Shown here piece after piece: positions 45,110-53,557 of a stretch of 64,000 nt of DNA. The position numbers and the translations under genes are program-made. The stretch's first letter is position 1, and the number at the start of each line of letters is the position of its first letter. The stretch is from positions 1-64,000 of the forward strand of contig NZ_QMFA01000039.1 of assembly GCF_003285005.1 (NCBI RefSeq). The letters run 5' to 3'. Below the pieces are notes generated by a model that searched no databases, was not told the origin of the DNA, and saw nothing but the letters and a program-made list of their open reading frames with translations. This stretch comes from Paenibacillus sp. YN15. GTDB lineage: Bacteria; Bacillota; Bacilli; Paenibacillales; NBRC-103111.

Positions 45110-45233
45110 CCGGCGCTGACGGCAGCGGTGGCAGAGCGACTATTTATTCCCGGTTTGTAATAACTCCCGATAGAGGAGGGAATCCCAGGAGATATGCCGA
45201 AAACGTAGAAAAACTATTATCTCCGGAGGTCTT

Positions 45234-45971
45234 ATGCAAAAAGATGACTTTGGAAATCGGATGAAGGGGTACGAAGACGCATACCGGATAGGCTTGCCCC
45301 GCAGAATGCCTGTGATTATCAGGATAGATGGTACACATTTCCACACTTTTACCCGCGGGATGGCCAAGCCTTTTGATGAAGGCTTGATCCACGCCTTTTG
45401 GGAAACCTGCAAGTATCTGGCTCAGAATATAATGGGCTGCAAGCTTGTATACCATCAGAGTGATGAAATCTCGCTGCTCTTGACCAATTACGATAAGCTG
45501 ACAACCCAATCATGGTTTGAAAATAATCTGCAAAAAATGGTGTCCGTGTCGGCATCGATGGCAACGGCCAAGTTTAATGAAGTGATTCACACCTCATATC
45601 CCCACAAACCGTTAGCTCATTTTGACAGCAGGGCCTGGATTGTACCACACGACGAGGTTGCAAACTATTTTCTATGGAGGCAGCAGGATGCCACCAAAAA
45701 CAGCATATCCATGCTGGCGCAGGCGCATTTTACCCAGAAGGAATTGCAGGGCTTATCAGGCAAACAACTGCAGGACAAGCTGTTTGTGGAGAAAGAGATG
45801 AATTGGAATGACCTGCCTGTCTGGCAAAAACGCGGTGTATGTATTACCCGGCAGCCTTATCTGAAGGGGGAAACCGTGAGAAGCAAGTGGGAAGTGGACC
45901 ACGAAACGCCTGTATTCTCCCAGGACCGCAGCTATATTAACCAATATGTGTATTTGGAAAAGGAAGATTAA
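45234..45971 (+). CDS. Thg1-like 3'-5' nucleotidyltransferase (tRNA-His guanylyltransferase family)
   Basis: 245 residues. The palm-domain metal sites are RIDGTHFHTFTR (D32) and YHQSDEISLL (D77, E78), matching the D29, D76 and E77 of eukaryotic Thg1. Bacterial Thg1-like proteins add nucleotides in the 3'-5' direction, and repair 5'-truncated tRNAs in vitro. CGGAGGT precedes the ATG. The kinase gene follows one base after the stop codon, giving a two-gene unit. It lies between CRISPR arrays 1 and 2, surrounded by gene remnants. The RNA substrate in this organism is unknown. Confidence 0.93.
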   Translation: MQKDDFGNRMKGYEDAYRIGLPRRMPVIIRIDGTHFHTFTRGMAKPFDEGLIHAFWETCKYLAQNIMGCKLVYHQSDEISLLLTNYDKLTTQSWFENNLQKMVSVSASMATAKFNEVIHTSYPHKPLAHFDSRAWIVPHDEVANYFLWRQQDATKNSISMLAQAHFTQKELQGLSGKQLQDKLFVEKEMNWNDLPVWQKRGVCITRQPYLKGETVRSKWEVDHETPVFSQDRSYINQYVYLEKED

Positions 45972-45972
45972 A

Positions 45973-46416
45973 GTGGAATGCGTTATTTTTATTGGAATTC
46001 AGGCATCAGGCAAATCAACGTTTTATAAGGAACGTTTTTTTGCGACTCATGTACGGATTAATCTCGATATGCTGAAAACACGGCACAGAGAGAATGCGTA
46101 TGTTATGACCTCGATTCAAACGCGGCAGTCTTTTGTCGTAGACAATACCAACCCCACGAAGGAAGAACGCGCCAAATACATAGAAGCTGCAAAAGCCGCG
46201 GGATTCCGGATCATTGGCTATTATTTTGAACCGGACTTTCACACCTCGGTGGGGCGTAATGAGCAGCGGACTGGAAGCGGCAAGGTTCCGCCAGTCGCCA
46301 TTAAAAGCACTATAAGCAGGATGCAACAGCCGGAGCCAGAAGAAGGTTTCGATGAATTGTATGTGGTCCGGTCAGGGCAGGGGGAATTTGTCGTTGAGCG
46401 TCTGGTGCAGGAGTAG
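45973..46416 (+). CDS. P-loop kinase, polynucleotide-kinase-like
   Basis: 147 residues. Walker A GIQASGKST (8-16) at the N-terminus, then NLDML and an SIQTRQSFVVDNTNPTKEER core, resembling the kinase domain of T4-type and PNKP-like polynucleotide kinases and COG4639 predicted kinases. The GTG at 45973 is six bases after AAGGAAG and directly follows the Thg1-like stop codon. Thg1-type enzymes use an activated or triphosphorylated 5' end, so a 5'-end kinase is a logical partner. RNA as the substrate is inferred from the partner. Confidence 0.8.
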   Translation: MECVIFIGIQASGKSTFYKERFFATHVRINLDMLKTRHRENAYVMTSIQTRQSFVVDNTNPTKEERAKYIEAAKAAGFRIIGYYFEPDFHTSVGRNEQRTGSGKVPPVAIKSTISRMQQPEPEEGFDELYVVRSGQGEFVVERLVQE

Positions 46417-46429
46417 CTTACGGGCGCGA

Positions 46430-46552
46430 ATGTGAAGCTCCCATAAGAATCTGCGGAATGTATGAGTTATTAACATACAAGAATTGAATTATCTTTATCG
46501 ATGAATCATATCTATTTTTGCTGCCGCACGCATGGAGTGCATGGTTTGAAAT
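46430..46552 (+). CRISPR. relic of a fifth CRISPR leader with one degenerate repeat
   Basis: GCGCGAATGTGAAGCTCCCAT (from 46433, broken here as a leader-type block) resembles the leader inverted-repeat arm and the CCAAGCTCCCATAAAA core. TTGCTGCCGCACGCATGGAG (from 46517) with the tail TGCATGGTTTGAAAT corresponds to a shortened, mutated repeat. Following bases look like one spacer. The unit is eroded and probably inactive. Confidence 0.55.
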
Positions 46553-46585
46553 CCAGTATTACGGAGAGAGCCGCGGCGGATGCGG

Positions 46586-46955
46586 GCATTAAAATGCAAT
46601 ACAGGAACGAATATTGATTTGACAGAATCTAAACCTATGAGTAACGGGTACCAACGTCGTCTGGAAAATGTACTGGGGAGGACTTCCGCAGTTCTTAGGG
46701 AGGGTCTTTTTTCCGGGTTAAAATCTGGCCCCAGGAATTCATAATGGATTTCAAAATTCAAAAGAATGGCGACTGGTGCGAATGTCAAGCTCCCATAAAA
46801 ACTCCGGCTCTTTCGCACCTCAAATGTTGTCGAATTAAAACGAAAAAGATTAGCCCTCAAAAATGTCAATATCTATGCTATACTTTCTTTATATACACCA
46901 CAGACATCTTCGCGCTATCTATCTTGATTTTGGATTGATTGCACCTTTTTTTACA
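46586..46955 (+). promoter_or_regulatory. CRISPR leader 2 with extended upstream homology
   Basis: This 370-base block is closely similar to 56165-56525 in front of array 4, starting at TGCAATACAGGAACGAATA and running through the shared inverted repeat (GGTGCGAA near 46776 and TTCGCACC near 46813), an extended -10 TGCTATACT (near 46876) and ATCTTGATTTTGGATTGATT before the first repeat. The homology reaches about 160 bases beyond the part shared with leader 1. Confidence 0.8.
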
Positions 46956-48850
46956 GTCGCACTTCGTATGGAGTGCGTGGATTGAAATCCCACCCTGCTG
47001 CTGTTGTTCGGTGCCTCGTTTGGTCGCACTTCGTATGGAGTGCGTGGATTGAAATTTGGCTTCGGCGGCCGGATCATCGACAAAGGAGAGTCGCACTTCG
47101 TATGGAGTGCGTGGATTGAAATCTCAAGCTCTTGTACCCCAACGGCATCCGTCCTGGTCGCACTTCGTATGGAGTGCGTGGATTGAAATCAGTTCCACCG
47201 GTTGGTATACCACCAGTTCCGCCGTCGCACTTCGTATGGAGTGCGTGGATTGAAATCAGTTCCACCGGTTGGTATACCACCAGTTCCGCCGTCGCACTTC
47301 GTATGGAGTGCGTGGATTGAAATGCCAAGAGCTGCTGCCCATTCGGAGCCGATGGATGGTCGCACTTCGTATGGAGTGCGTGGATTGAAATAGCACCGTG
47401 GCCGCGTACTTATCCGCCCCCTCACGTCGCACTTCGTATGGAGTGCGTGGATTGAAATAGCACCGTGGCCGCGTACTTATCCGCCCCCTCACGTCGCACT
47501 TCGTATGGAGTGCGTGGATTGAAATAGCTTAAACACCTACGGGAGATCGAACGTAACGGGGTCGCACTTCGTATGGAGTGCGTGGATTGAAATCTGATCC
47601 ATAGGCAACGCCGCGTCACTCGGTATCGTCGCACTTCGTATGGAGTGCGTGGATTGAAATACTTTCAGATAGCCGCCGTTGAATTTGTCGTTTGTCGCAC
47701 TTCGTATGGAGTGCGTGGATTGAAATTTTCAAATTCTCCGGAGAAAAATTTGTCTCCTTATGTCGCACTTCGTATGGAGTGCGTGGATTGAAATATTTGA
47801 ACCTCGGCCTGCTTTTCATCGAAGTCTTGTCGCACTTCGTATGGAGTGCGTGGATTGAAATCCCACTACCACAGGAACCAGTTGCAGCATCCATGGTCGC
47901 ACTTCGTATGGAGTGCGTGGATTGAAATCCCACTACCACAGGAACCAGTTGCAGCATCCATGGTCGCACTTCGTATGGAGTGCGTGGATTGAAATTTTCT
48001 AGCCCAGGCGCGTGCGCGGGGTAGATCGTAGTCGCACTTCGTATGGAGTGCGTGGATTGAAATAAAACCTGATCGCACAATTAGCGATTGTTGGTATGGT
48101 CGCACTTCGTATGGAGTGCGTGGATTGAAATAATGTAATAATTGCATATCCACATTCCTTTTTTAAGTCGCACTTCGTATGGAGTGCGTGGATTGAAATA
48201 GCTCCTCAACGGATGCAGCAGCCGCCTTTGTGGTCGCACTTCGTATGGAGTGCGTGGATTGAAATTGTTACTTGCGGGAGGGATAGTCATGAGCGTAGTC
48301 GTCGCACTTCGTATGGAGTGCGTGGATTGAAATGGTATCATCGTGCGCCACATGATATTTTGTTTCGTCGCACTTCGTATGGAGTGCGTGGATTGAAATA
48401 ATCAAAAACCGGTCCCCCGCCAGGATGGTCCGGTCGCACTTCGTATGAAGTGCGTGGATTGAAATTCTTGGATTTTTTCAGTGATATATTGAATCATGGT
48501 CGCACTTCGTATGAAGTGCGTGGATTGAAATTGAATCCGGAAAAAAGGGTGGGACTGGATTAGAAGTCGCACTTCGTATGAAGTGCGTGGATTGAAATTT
48601 CATAATCGTTAGCGCTTGGGCTAACTCCTTGGTCGCACTTCGTATGAAGTGCGTGGATTGAAATATCGATGGATGGAAGAGGAGAATGGTCAATGGGAGT
48701 CGCACTTCGTATGGAGTGCGTGGATTGAAATATAAAACTGGCATATCCAGTAGTCTGGCACACGGGTCGCACTTCGTAAGGGGTGCGTGGATTGAAATAT
48801 CAATTCCGATAAATGAGGAGATCGGCAGCCTAGTCGCACTTCGTATCGCC
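46956..48850 (+). CRISPR. CRISPR array 2 (28 repeats, plus a truncated one)
   Basis: Repeats start GTCGCACTTC, loop GTAT, then GGAGTGCG (a G-U wobble closes the stem) with the tail TGGATTGAAAT. Repeats 1-22 and 27 are of this type. Repeats 23-26 (48433-48664) have GAAGTGCG. Repeat 28 (48766) has GTAAGGGGTG. A final repeat at 48833 is cut after the loop. Three spacers are tandemly duplicated: those at 47190 and 47257, 47392 and 47459, and 47862 and 47929. Leader on the left. Confidence 0.98.
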
Positions 48851-48923
48851 CTTCCCGTAGTGGTTATGTGTAACTTCCATTCCACAAGATGGGGCGATTT
48901 TTTGTGCCTATTTTTAGCGTTCA

Positions 48924-48982
48924 GTAAAAACGGGGCATCCGGCGGTCAGTTCTCACTGACTTTCTGGATAGCCCCTTTTTGT
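48924..48982. terminator. bidirectional terminator between array 2 and the aldo/keto reductase
   Basis: GGGGCATCCGGCGGTCAG pairs imperfectly with CTGACTTTCTGGATAGCCCC, flanked by AAAAAC on the left and TTTTTG on the right. It would stop transcripts from both sides. Confidence 0.75.
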
Positions 48983-48994
48983 TCTACGCATATG

Positions 48995-49969
48995 TCATCG
49001 CATAGGTGCAAAGTCTTTCACTTGCGATAAAATATTGTCGATATGCTCCAAGGTGTCGGAAGAGAGCTCAACGCCAACTGCTTTAACATTCTCTTCAATT
49101 TGTGCTGGCTTTGTTGCACCGATCAAAGCGGAGCTAACCCCCTGTTGCCGAAGCACCCACGCAAGCGCGAGTTGAGACAACGAAAGCCCAAGTTCCTTGG
49201 CTACATTCTCAAGCTGTTGAACAACCTGCAGCACCTCATCACGAAAATAACTCTTGATTACGCCATTAATCGACTCGTTTGCGCCTCTGCTATCCGCGGG
49301 TCTCGGTTGGCCGGGTTTATATTTTCCTGTCAGTATGCCTTGTGCCAGCGGAGAGAACACGATTTGTCCAACCCCCTCACGAATGCTCAAGGGCATCACC
49401 TCTTGTTCGATGTAGCGCTCAAACATATTGTAAATCGGTTGGTTAGAGATAAGCGGGTTTAACTTCAATCTACGGGATATATCGACGGCATCGGCAATTT
49501 GCACCGGACTCCATTCACTAACTGCAGCGTAGAGGATTTTTCCTTGGCGCACCAAATCGTCCAGAGTCCGCAGCGTCTCTTCCAAGGGGGTTTCATTGTC
49601 GTAACGATGGCAGAAATAAATGTCGATATAATCGACTCCCAGCCTTTTTAAGCTTGCATTGCACTGCTCCATAATATGTTTGCGTGAAAGCCCCCGGTCG
49701 TTAGGTCCCTTATCCATGGGAAAATACACCTTGGTTGAAAGTACATAGGCGGATCTTTCATAATGCTTCAACACAGCGCCCAAAGCTTTCTCACCTTCGC
49801 CCCGGCCATATGCGTTTGAAGTATCAAAGAAATTAATGCCATTGTCGAATGCCGTACGAATGCAAGCTTCCGCAGCTTCTTTCTCCGTCGCTGTTCCATA
49901 AGTCAGCCAGCTTCCGAGTCCAATTTCACTTACCTTTAATCCACTTGAGCCTACTCGTCTATATTTCAT
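48995..49969 (-). CDS. aldo/keto reductase
   Basis: NADPH-dependent oxidoreductase of 324 residues, (beta/alpha)8 barrel. Motifs: catalytic D and Y in FFDTSNAYGRGEGEKALG, K in LSTKVYFP, H in IDIYFCHRYDNETPLEE, and the cofactor motif SSALIGATKPAQIEENVKA. Resembles the YajO / potassium-channel-beta-like branch. AAGGAGG lies upstream of two in-frame ATGs (49975 and 49969); the second has the better spacing and gives the family start KYRRVG. The substrate is unknown. It is read toward array 2, with a bidirectional terminator between. Confidence 0.92.
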   Translation of the reverse strand: MKYRRVGSSGLKVSEIGLGSWLTYGTATEKEAAEACIRTAFDNGINFFDTSNAYGRGEGEKALGAVLKHYERSAYVLSTKVYFPMDKGPNDRGLSRKHIMEQCNASLKRLGVDYIDIYFCHRYDNETPLEETLRTLDDLVRQGKILYAAVSEWSPVQIADAVDISRRLKLNPLISNQPIYNMFERYIEQEVMPLSIREGVGQIVFSPLAQGILTGKYKPGQPRPADSRGANESINGVIKSYFRDEVLQVVQQLENVAKELGLSLSQLALAWVLRQQGVSSALIGATKPAQIEENVKAVGVELSSDTLEHIDNILSQVKDFAPMR

Positions 49970-50122
49970 TTTCATTCATCCTCCTTATCCGTTCAAGGAG
50001 ATTATAGTAAATCCAAACTAATTTGGAAAGTACGCAAAACTTGCTTAGTTAGTTACTTTTAAGTAAGCAATCCAGTGCACGTCCTATTGCGACAGATCAG
50101 GATCACCCCATAAAAATTGTTA

Positions 50123-50235
50123 TTACGCCTTCTTGCCATTCATAGTCATCTGGGTTAAGGACAAAATGAGGTCAGCAATAACACGAGGGTCTTCCTCGTC
50201 ATTGGATTCCAGCCATTGGTTAATAACCCAGGATC
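50123..50235 (-). pseudogene. TetR-family C-terminal remnant
   Basis: The minus strand reads VINQWLESNDEEDPRVIADL followed by ILSLTQMTMNGKKA and a stop, which looks like the C-terminal helix of a TetR-type regulator. No start or DNA-binding domain is present. Confidence 0.5.
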
Positions 50236-50287
50236 AATGAAAGGGAAGGGGCGGTTCTGGCCGCCTATCCGCTCCGTTCCAAGAAAA

Positions 50288-50441
50288 ATGAAGGACATCG
50301 CCGCCCATGTCTGCGTCCATTCCAGTTACTTGTCCGGCCTGTTCTAATTTTGCAGCCAAAGCTACTACACCCATCTGTTTAAGCAATTCACTGGAAAAAC
50401 ACCCTTTCAGTACCGCCGGGACAGCGCAGTCCTTTAAAGGG
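50288..50441 (+). pseudogene. AraC-type helix-turn-helix remnant
   Basis: MKDIAAHVCVHSSYLSGLF from 50288 ends at a stop. In another frame LFKQFTGKTPFQYRRDSAVL follows (from about 50375). Together they match the second half of an AraC DNA-binding domain with a frameshift. It is a fragment only. Confidence 0.55.
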
Positions 50442-50448
50442 GGGACAT

Positions 50449-51825
50449 TTAATTATTTTTATATTCCTGGGGCGTAAAGCCCGTAAGCCTCTTGAAGGTT
50501 TTGTAGAAATGCTTGACATCGGAAAAGCCCACCATGGCCGCCACTTCATTGGCTTTGTAAATCCGCTCCTTGAGCAAGCTCCGGGCCATCCTGATCCGGT
50601 AATGGATCAGATAATCGGTGAAGCTGGTTGCGGTATGGGCTTTGAACAGCTTGCTGAAATATTCCGGAGTCAGATGCACATGGTCCGCCGTGTTTTTCAA
50701 CGACAGCTTGCCGCCGTAATTGGCGTGGATATGCTCCAGCGCTTTTTGCACCAGCTTGTTGTCGGCCTCGGCATCCTCCGATTTGGCCCGGATCAGCCCG
50801 ATGCAGGCGTCCAGAATGCGGCAATGCCACTTCAACAGGCTGTCCATGTCGGAATGGCGGCAGGAGTCGTGGTACAGCGCAACCTCGTCGCCCAAGGTAT
50901 CTTCGGTGTCGATGTCCAGCAGGCGCATGGTTTTGCAATACAGCACGATGCATTGAAGGTTCAGCTTGCGGATATCCGCCGCATCCCCTTTGGCCGAATG
51001 GACGGATTCAAACAATTGGCCCAATACTTGGTGGGCCTCTTCGGTCATCCGATTTTCCATATAGGACATCAGTTGGTTCTCCATAACGGGAGTCAGCCAT
51101 TCCCGCGTGTTGGCGTCCGCAGCCGAGCCGGGGGTAATCACCCGGTTTCCCCCCAGGACCAGCCGTTGCATGATCTGGTGGCTGGCTGTGCGGAAGGAAA
51201 GATGGATGTGGCCCGCCTGCTCCACCTCCTGGCCGATGCCGATTGTAGCCGTATATTTGGTATAAGCGGAGATGCTGTGATTCAGATGGCGGCACAGCGC
51301 ATAAATGTTCTCCTCCCGGGCGGCGGCCTCTTCGCTGCAGTAATGAAGCAGCAGCCCGATGCCGTCATGCACATCAAAGGCCTGGGCCGTTATGCCATGC
51401 TGTCCGGCAATCTCCAGCACGATGTTCTCCACGGCGAATCGGGCCAGCGCCGGATCGTTGTATACCGGTTGGGGGGAGCGGCTCAGCTCATGGTACTGGT
51501 CGATGCTCAGATACAGGATGCGGAAGCGGTTTTTGGTCCAGGCAGCCTGCTGCCGCTTTTTTTGCTCCAAGTCGGCTTGGATCTTATCCAGGGCTTGCTT
51601 TAGCTCCGCTTCCTTTACTGGCTTCAGCAGATAGGCCACGGCCCCCAGATGAAGAGCCTGCTTGGCGTAATCGAACAAATCGTAGCCGCTCAGAAAAATG
51701 AACCGCACCTCCCCGGCCAGCTCATTCACCCGTTCCATCAGCGTCAATCCGTCCATCTCCGGCATGCGGATATCGGCAATCACCACCTGCGGCCGCTGCT
51801 CCTGTATGCATTCATAAGCCTCCAT
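50449..51825 (-). pseudogene. 5'-truncated YesN-type AraC response regulator
   Basis: The C-terminal AraC domain is intact (ALEHIHANYGGKLSLKNTAD and VGFSDVKHFYKTFKRLTGFT), and the receiver domain keeps VVIADIRMPEMDG and K in YLLKPVKE. It lacks the first approximately 35-40 residues, including the DDE acidic pocket. The sequence upstream of ECIQEQRP does not match any receiver and belongs to the opposite-strand glycoside hydrolase fragment. The 476-codon frame runs into that junction. Phosphorylation would be impossible, so it is probably inactive unless DNA binding alone suffices. Confidence 0.72.
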
Positions 51826-51830
51826 CGGGA

Positions 51831-52181
51831 GAGCTGCCCGAATTGACGGATCTGAACCAGCCGGACCGGCTTCCCGCATTTTCCGGCACGTTCCGGTATG
51901 AAGCCCAGTTGGAGTGGACGGCTGCTGAAGGCAACGGTCCAGTATGGCTGGAGCTGGGACAGGTTTATGAGACGGCCCAGGTATGGATCAACGGAGAAGA
52001 GGCCGGCATCCGCATTTGTCCCCCGTACCGTCTCGAAGTGGGAGGCCATCTTCGGGAAGGCGCCAATGCCATAGCCGTGGAGGTCACCAATACGCTGGTG
52101 AAGCAGGAGACCGATCCTTTCTCCCGGTTTGCCCAGTTGGAGCCCGGCGGGTTGCTGGGTCCCGTGCGACTGGTTTATTGA
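51831..52181 (+). pseudogene. C-terminal fragment of a large glycoside hydrolase
   Basis: About 115 codons, ELPELTDLNQPDRLPAFSGT through WLELGQVYETAQVWINGEEA and ICPPYRLEVGGHLREGANAI to EPGGLLGPVRLVY and stop. This is the C-terminal jelly-roll of rhamnosidase-like or GH2-like enzymes. The remainder of the gene is missing; the fragment begins at the same point where the opposite-strand regulator is cut. No ribosome site fits an internal start. Confidence 0.65.
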
Positions 52182-52308
52182 TTGGGTATAATCCGAAGGT
52201 TTGTCCGCTGGAGGATAAACCTAAATAAGGCAATATATGAGGTTTTGCTGTGGTGAATACTGCGCAGAACCTTTTCCACATCGGAAAGTTAACTTCGCTA
52301 ACATATAG

Positions 52309-52337
52309 TTGACTTAGTCAAATAAAATTGCTACATT
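52309..52337 (+). promoter_or_regulatory. promoter with overlapping operator for the MarR-GNAT gene
   Basis: TTGACT (52309-52314), a 17-base spacer and TACATT (52332-52337). The -35 box is embedded in the palindrome TTGACTTAGTCAA (52309-52321), a plausible MarR-type autoregulatory operator. SD GGGGAGG lies seven bases before the ATG. Confidence 0.65.
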
Positions 52338-52370
52338 TGCTGTAATTCAGCAAACTCGGGGAGGCTCTTC

Positions 52371-53306
52371 ATGAATTACGCCAACACATTGGTACACGTG
52401 ATTCGCAAATTCAACCGCTTTTACACCAATATTCTGGGGCTGCTGGAGCAGCACTTGCCGGACAGCGATTTTTCCCTGTCGGAGGCGCGAGTTCTCTACG
52501 AAATCGGCCATGTGGAAGAGTGTACGGCGAGGATGCTCATTGACCGGCTGAGAATGGACGCCGGTTATTTGAGCCGAATCCTGAAGCGGCTCGAGAAGCT
52601 GGAGCTGACCTACCGGGTCCAATCCACGGAAGACGGCAGATTGTATTATCTTTACCTGACGGATGCGGGGACAAGCACTCTTTCCAAGCTGGACACCCTG
52701 TCCAATCAGCAAATCGGCCGATTGGTCGGCCATTTGAAGGATTTTCACAGCAAAAGGCTGGCCGGCAGCATGACTGCCATTGAACAGATTTTGTCCGACC
52801 AGTCCGGTGATGTGCGGCAGAGCATTCAAATCCGTAATGAGCTGAGGCCCGGCGATGCGGGAACGCTGATTCACCTGCACGGCTGGATTTATGCCCAGGA
52901 ATGCGGGTACAATCACGACTTTGAGGGTTATGTGTGCAAGACCTTCCACGACTTTTTTGAGAGTTACCGGCCGGAAAAGGATCGGTTCTGGTTTGCGGAG
53001 GCGGGCGGAGAAATGATCGGCGCCATTGCCATTGTCGGACATTCCGCTGACAGGGCCCAGTTAAGGTGGTTTATCCTGCATCCGGATTTCAGGGGACTGG
53101 GGCTGGGAAAAAAACTGCTGAATCAAGCGCTGGATTACTGCAGGGAAAAGGGGTACCGGCATATCTTTTTGGAGACAACGGACGATCAGAAAACGGCGAT
53201 CGGCATGTATGAGAGCGTTGGCTTCGGCAAAACCGGCGAACAAGCCAACCAGGCATGGGGCGTACGCCATGTGGAGCAGCTCTATGAGCTGGAGTTGCCG
53301 GAATAG
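52371..53306 (+). CDS. MarR-GNAT fusion: regulator/acetyltransferase
   Basis: 311 residues. Residues 1-140 form a MarR winged-helix domain (LSEARVLYEIGH, DAGYLSRILKRLEKLEL, DGRLYYLYLTDAG). Residues 150-311 form a GNAT acetyltransferase with the acetyl-CoA loop FRGLGLGKKLLNQAL. Such bifunctional proteins are known in many bacteria, with unclear targets. It is preceded by an apparently autoregulated promoter. The adjacent fragments are unrelated. Confidence 0.93.
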   Translation: MNYANTLVHVIRKFNRFYTNILGLLEQHLPDSDFSLSEARVLYEIGHVEECTARMLIDRLRMDAGYLSRILKRLEKLELTYRVQSTEDGRLYYLYLTDAGTSTLSKLDTLSNQQIGRLVGHLKDFHSKRLAGSMTAIEQILSDQSGDVRQSIQIRNELRPGDAGTLIHLHGWIYAQECGYNHDFEGYVCKTFHDFFESYRPEKDRFWFAEAGGEMIGAIAIVGHSADRAQLRWFILHPDFRGLGLGKKLLNQALDYCREKGYRHIFLETTDDQKTAIGMYESVGFGKTGEQANQAWGVRHVEQLYELELPE

Positions 53307-53324
53307 AAAAGGGAAGGCAAATTC

Positions 53325-53492
53325 ATGACAATATCATCAACAGGCGCTATGTCTGTGATCCATCCTTCTACCTCGAAGGGGCCCCTTCACTTCAAGAGCC
53401 TGACAGAAGCTGAGCTTAGTTTGCTGCTGCTGGCTATGGATATCAGCTTGTTGCCTGACGCAAGCCGCTATAATGTTGCCGACAAGCCATAA
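53325..53492 (+). pseudogene. possible RAMP-protein remnant upstream of cas6
   Basis: A 55-codon ORF, start MTISSTGAMSVIHPSTSKGP and core LHFKSLTEAELSLLLLAMDI, ending NVADKP-stop. The core resembles the FxxLTExELxLLLxAL segment that precedes the glycine-rich loop in Cas7/RAMP proteins of type III systems. The N- and C-terminal parts of a RAMP are absent, so it would be a remnant of an older type III effector gene. The resemblance is by eye and may be chance. Confidence 0.35.
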
Positions 53493-53557
53493 ATGCCATT
53501 TTTGCTGACATTTATTTTTCTAGAGACTGACCTACCACACATGAATTGGAGTATGAT

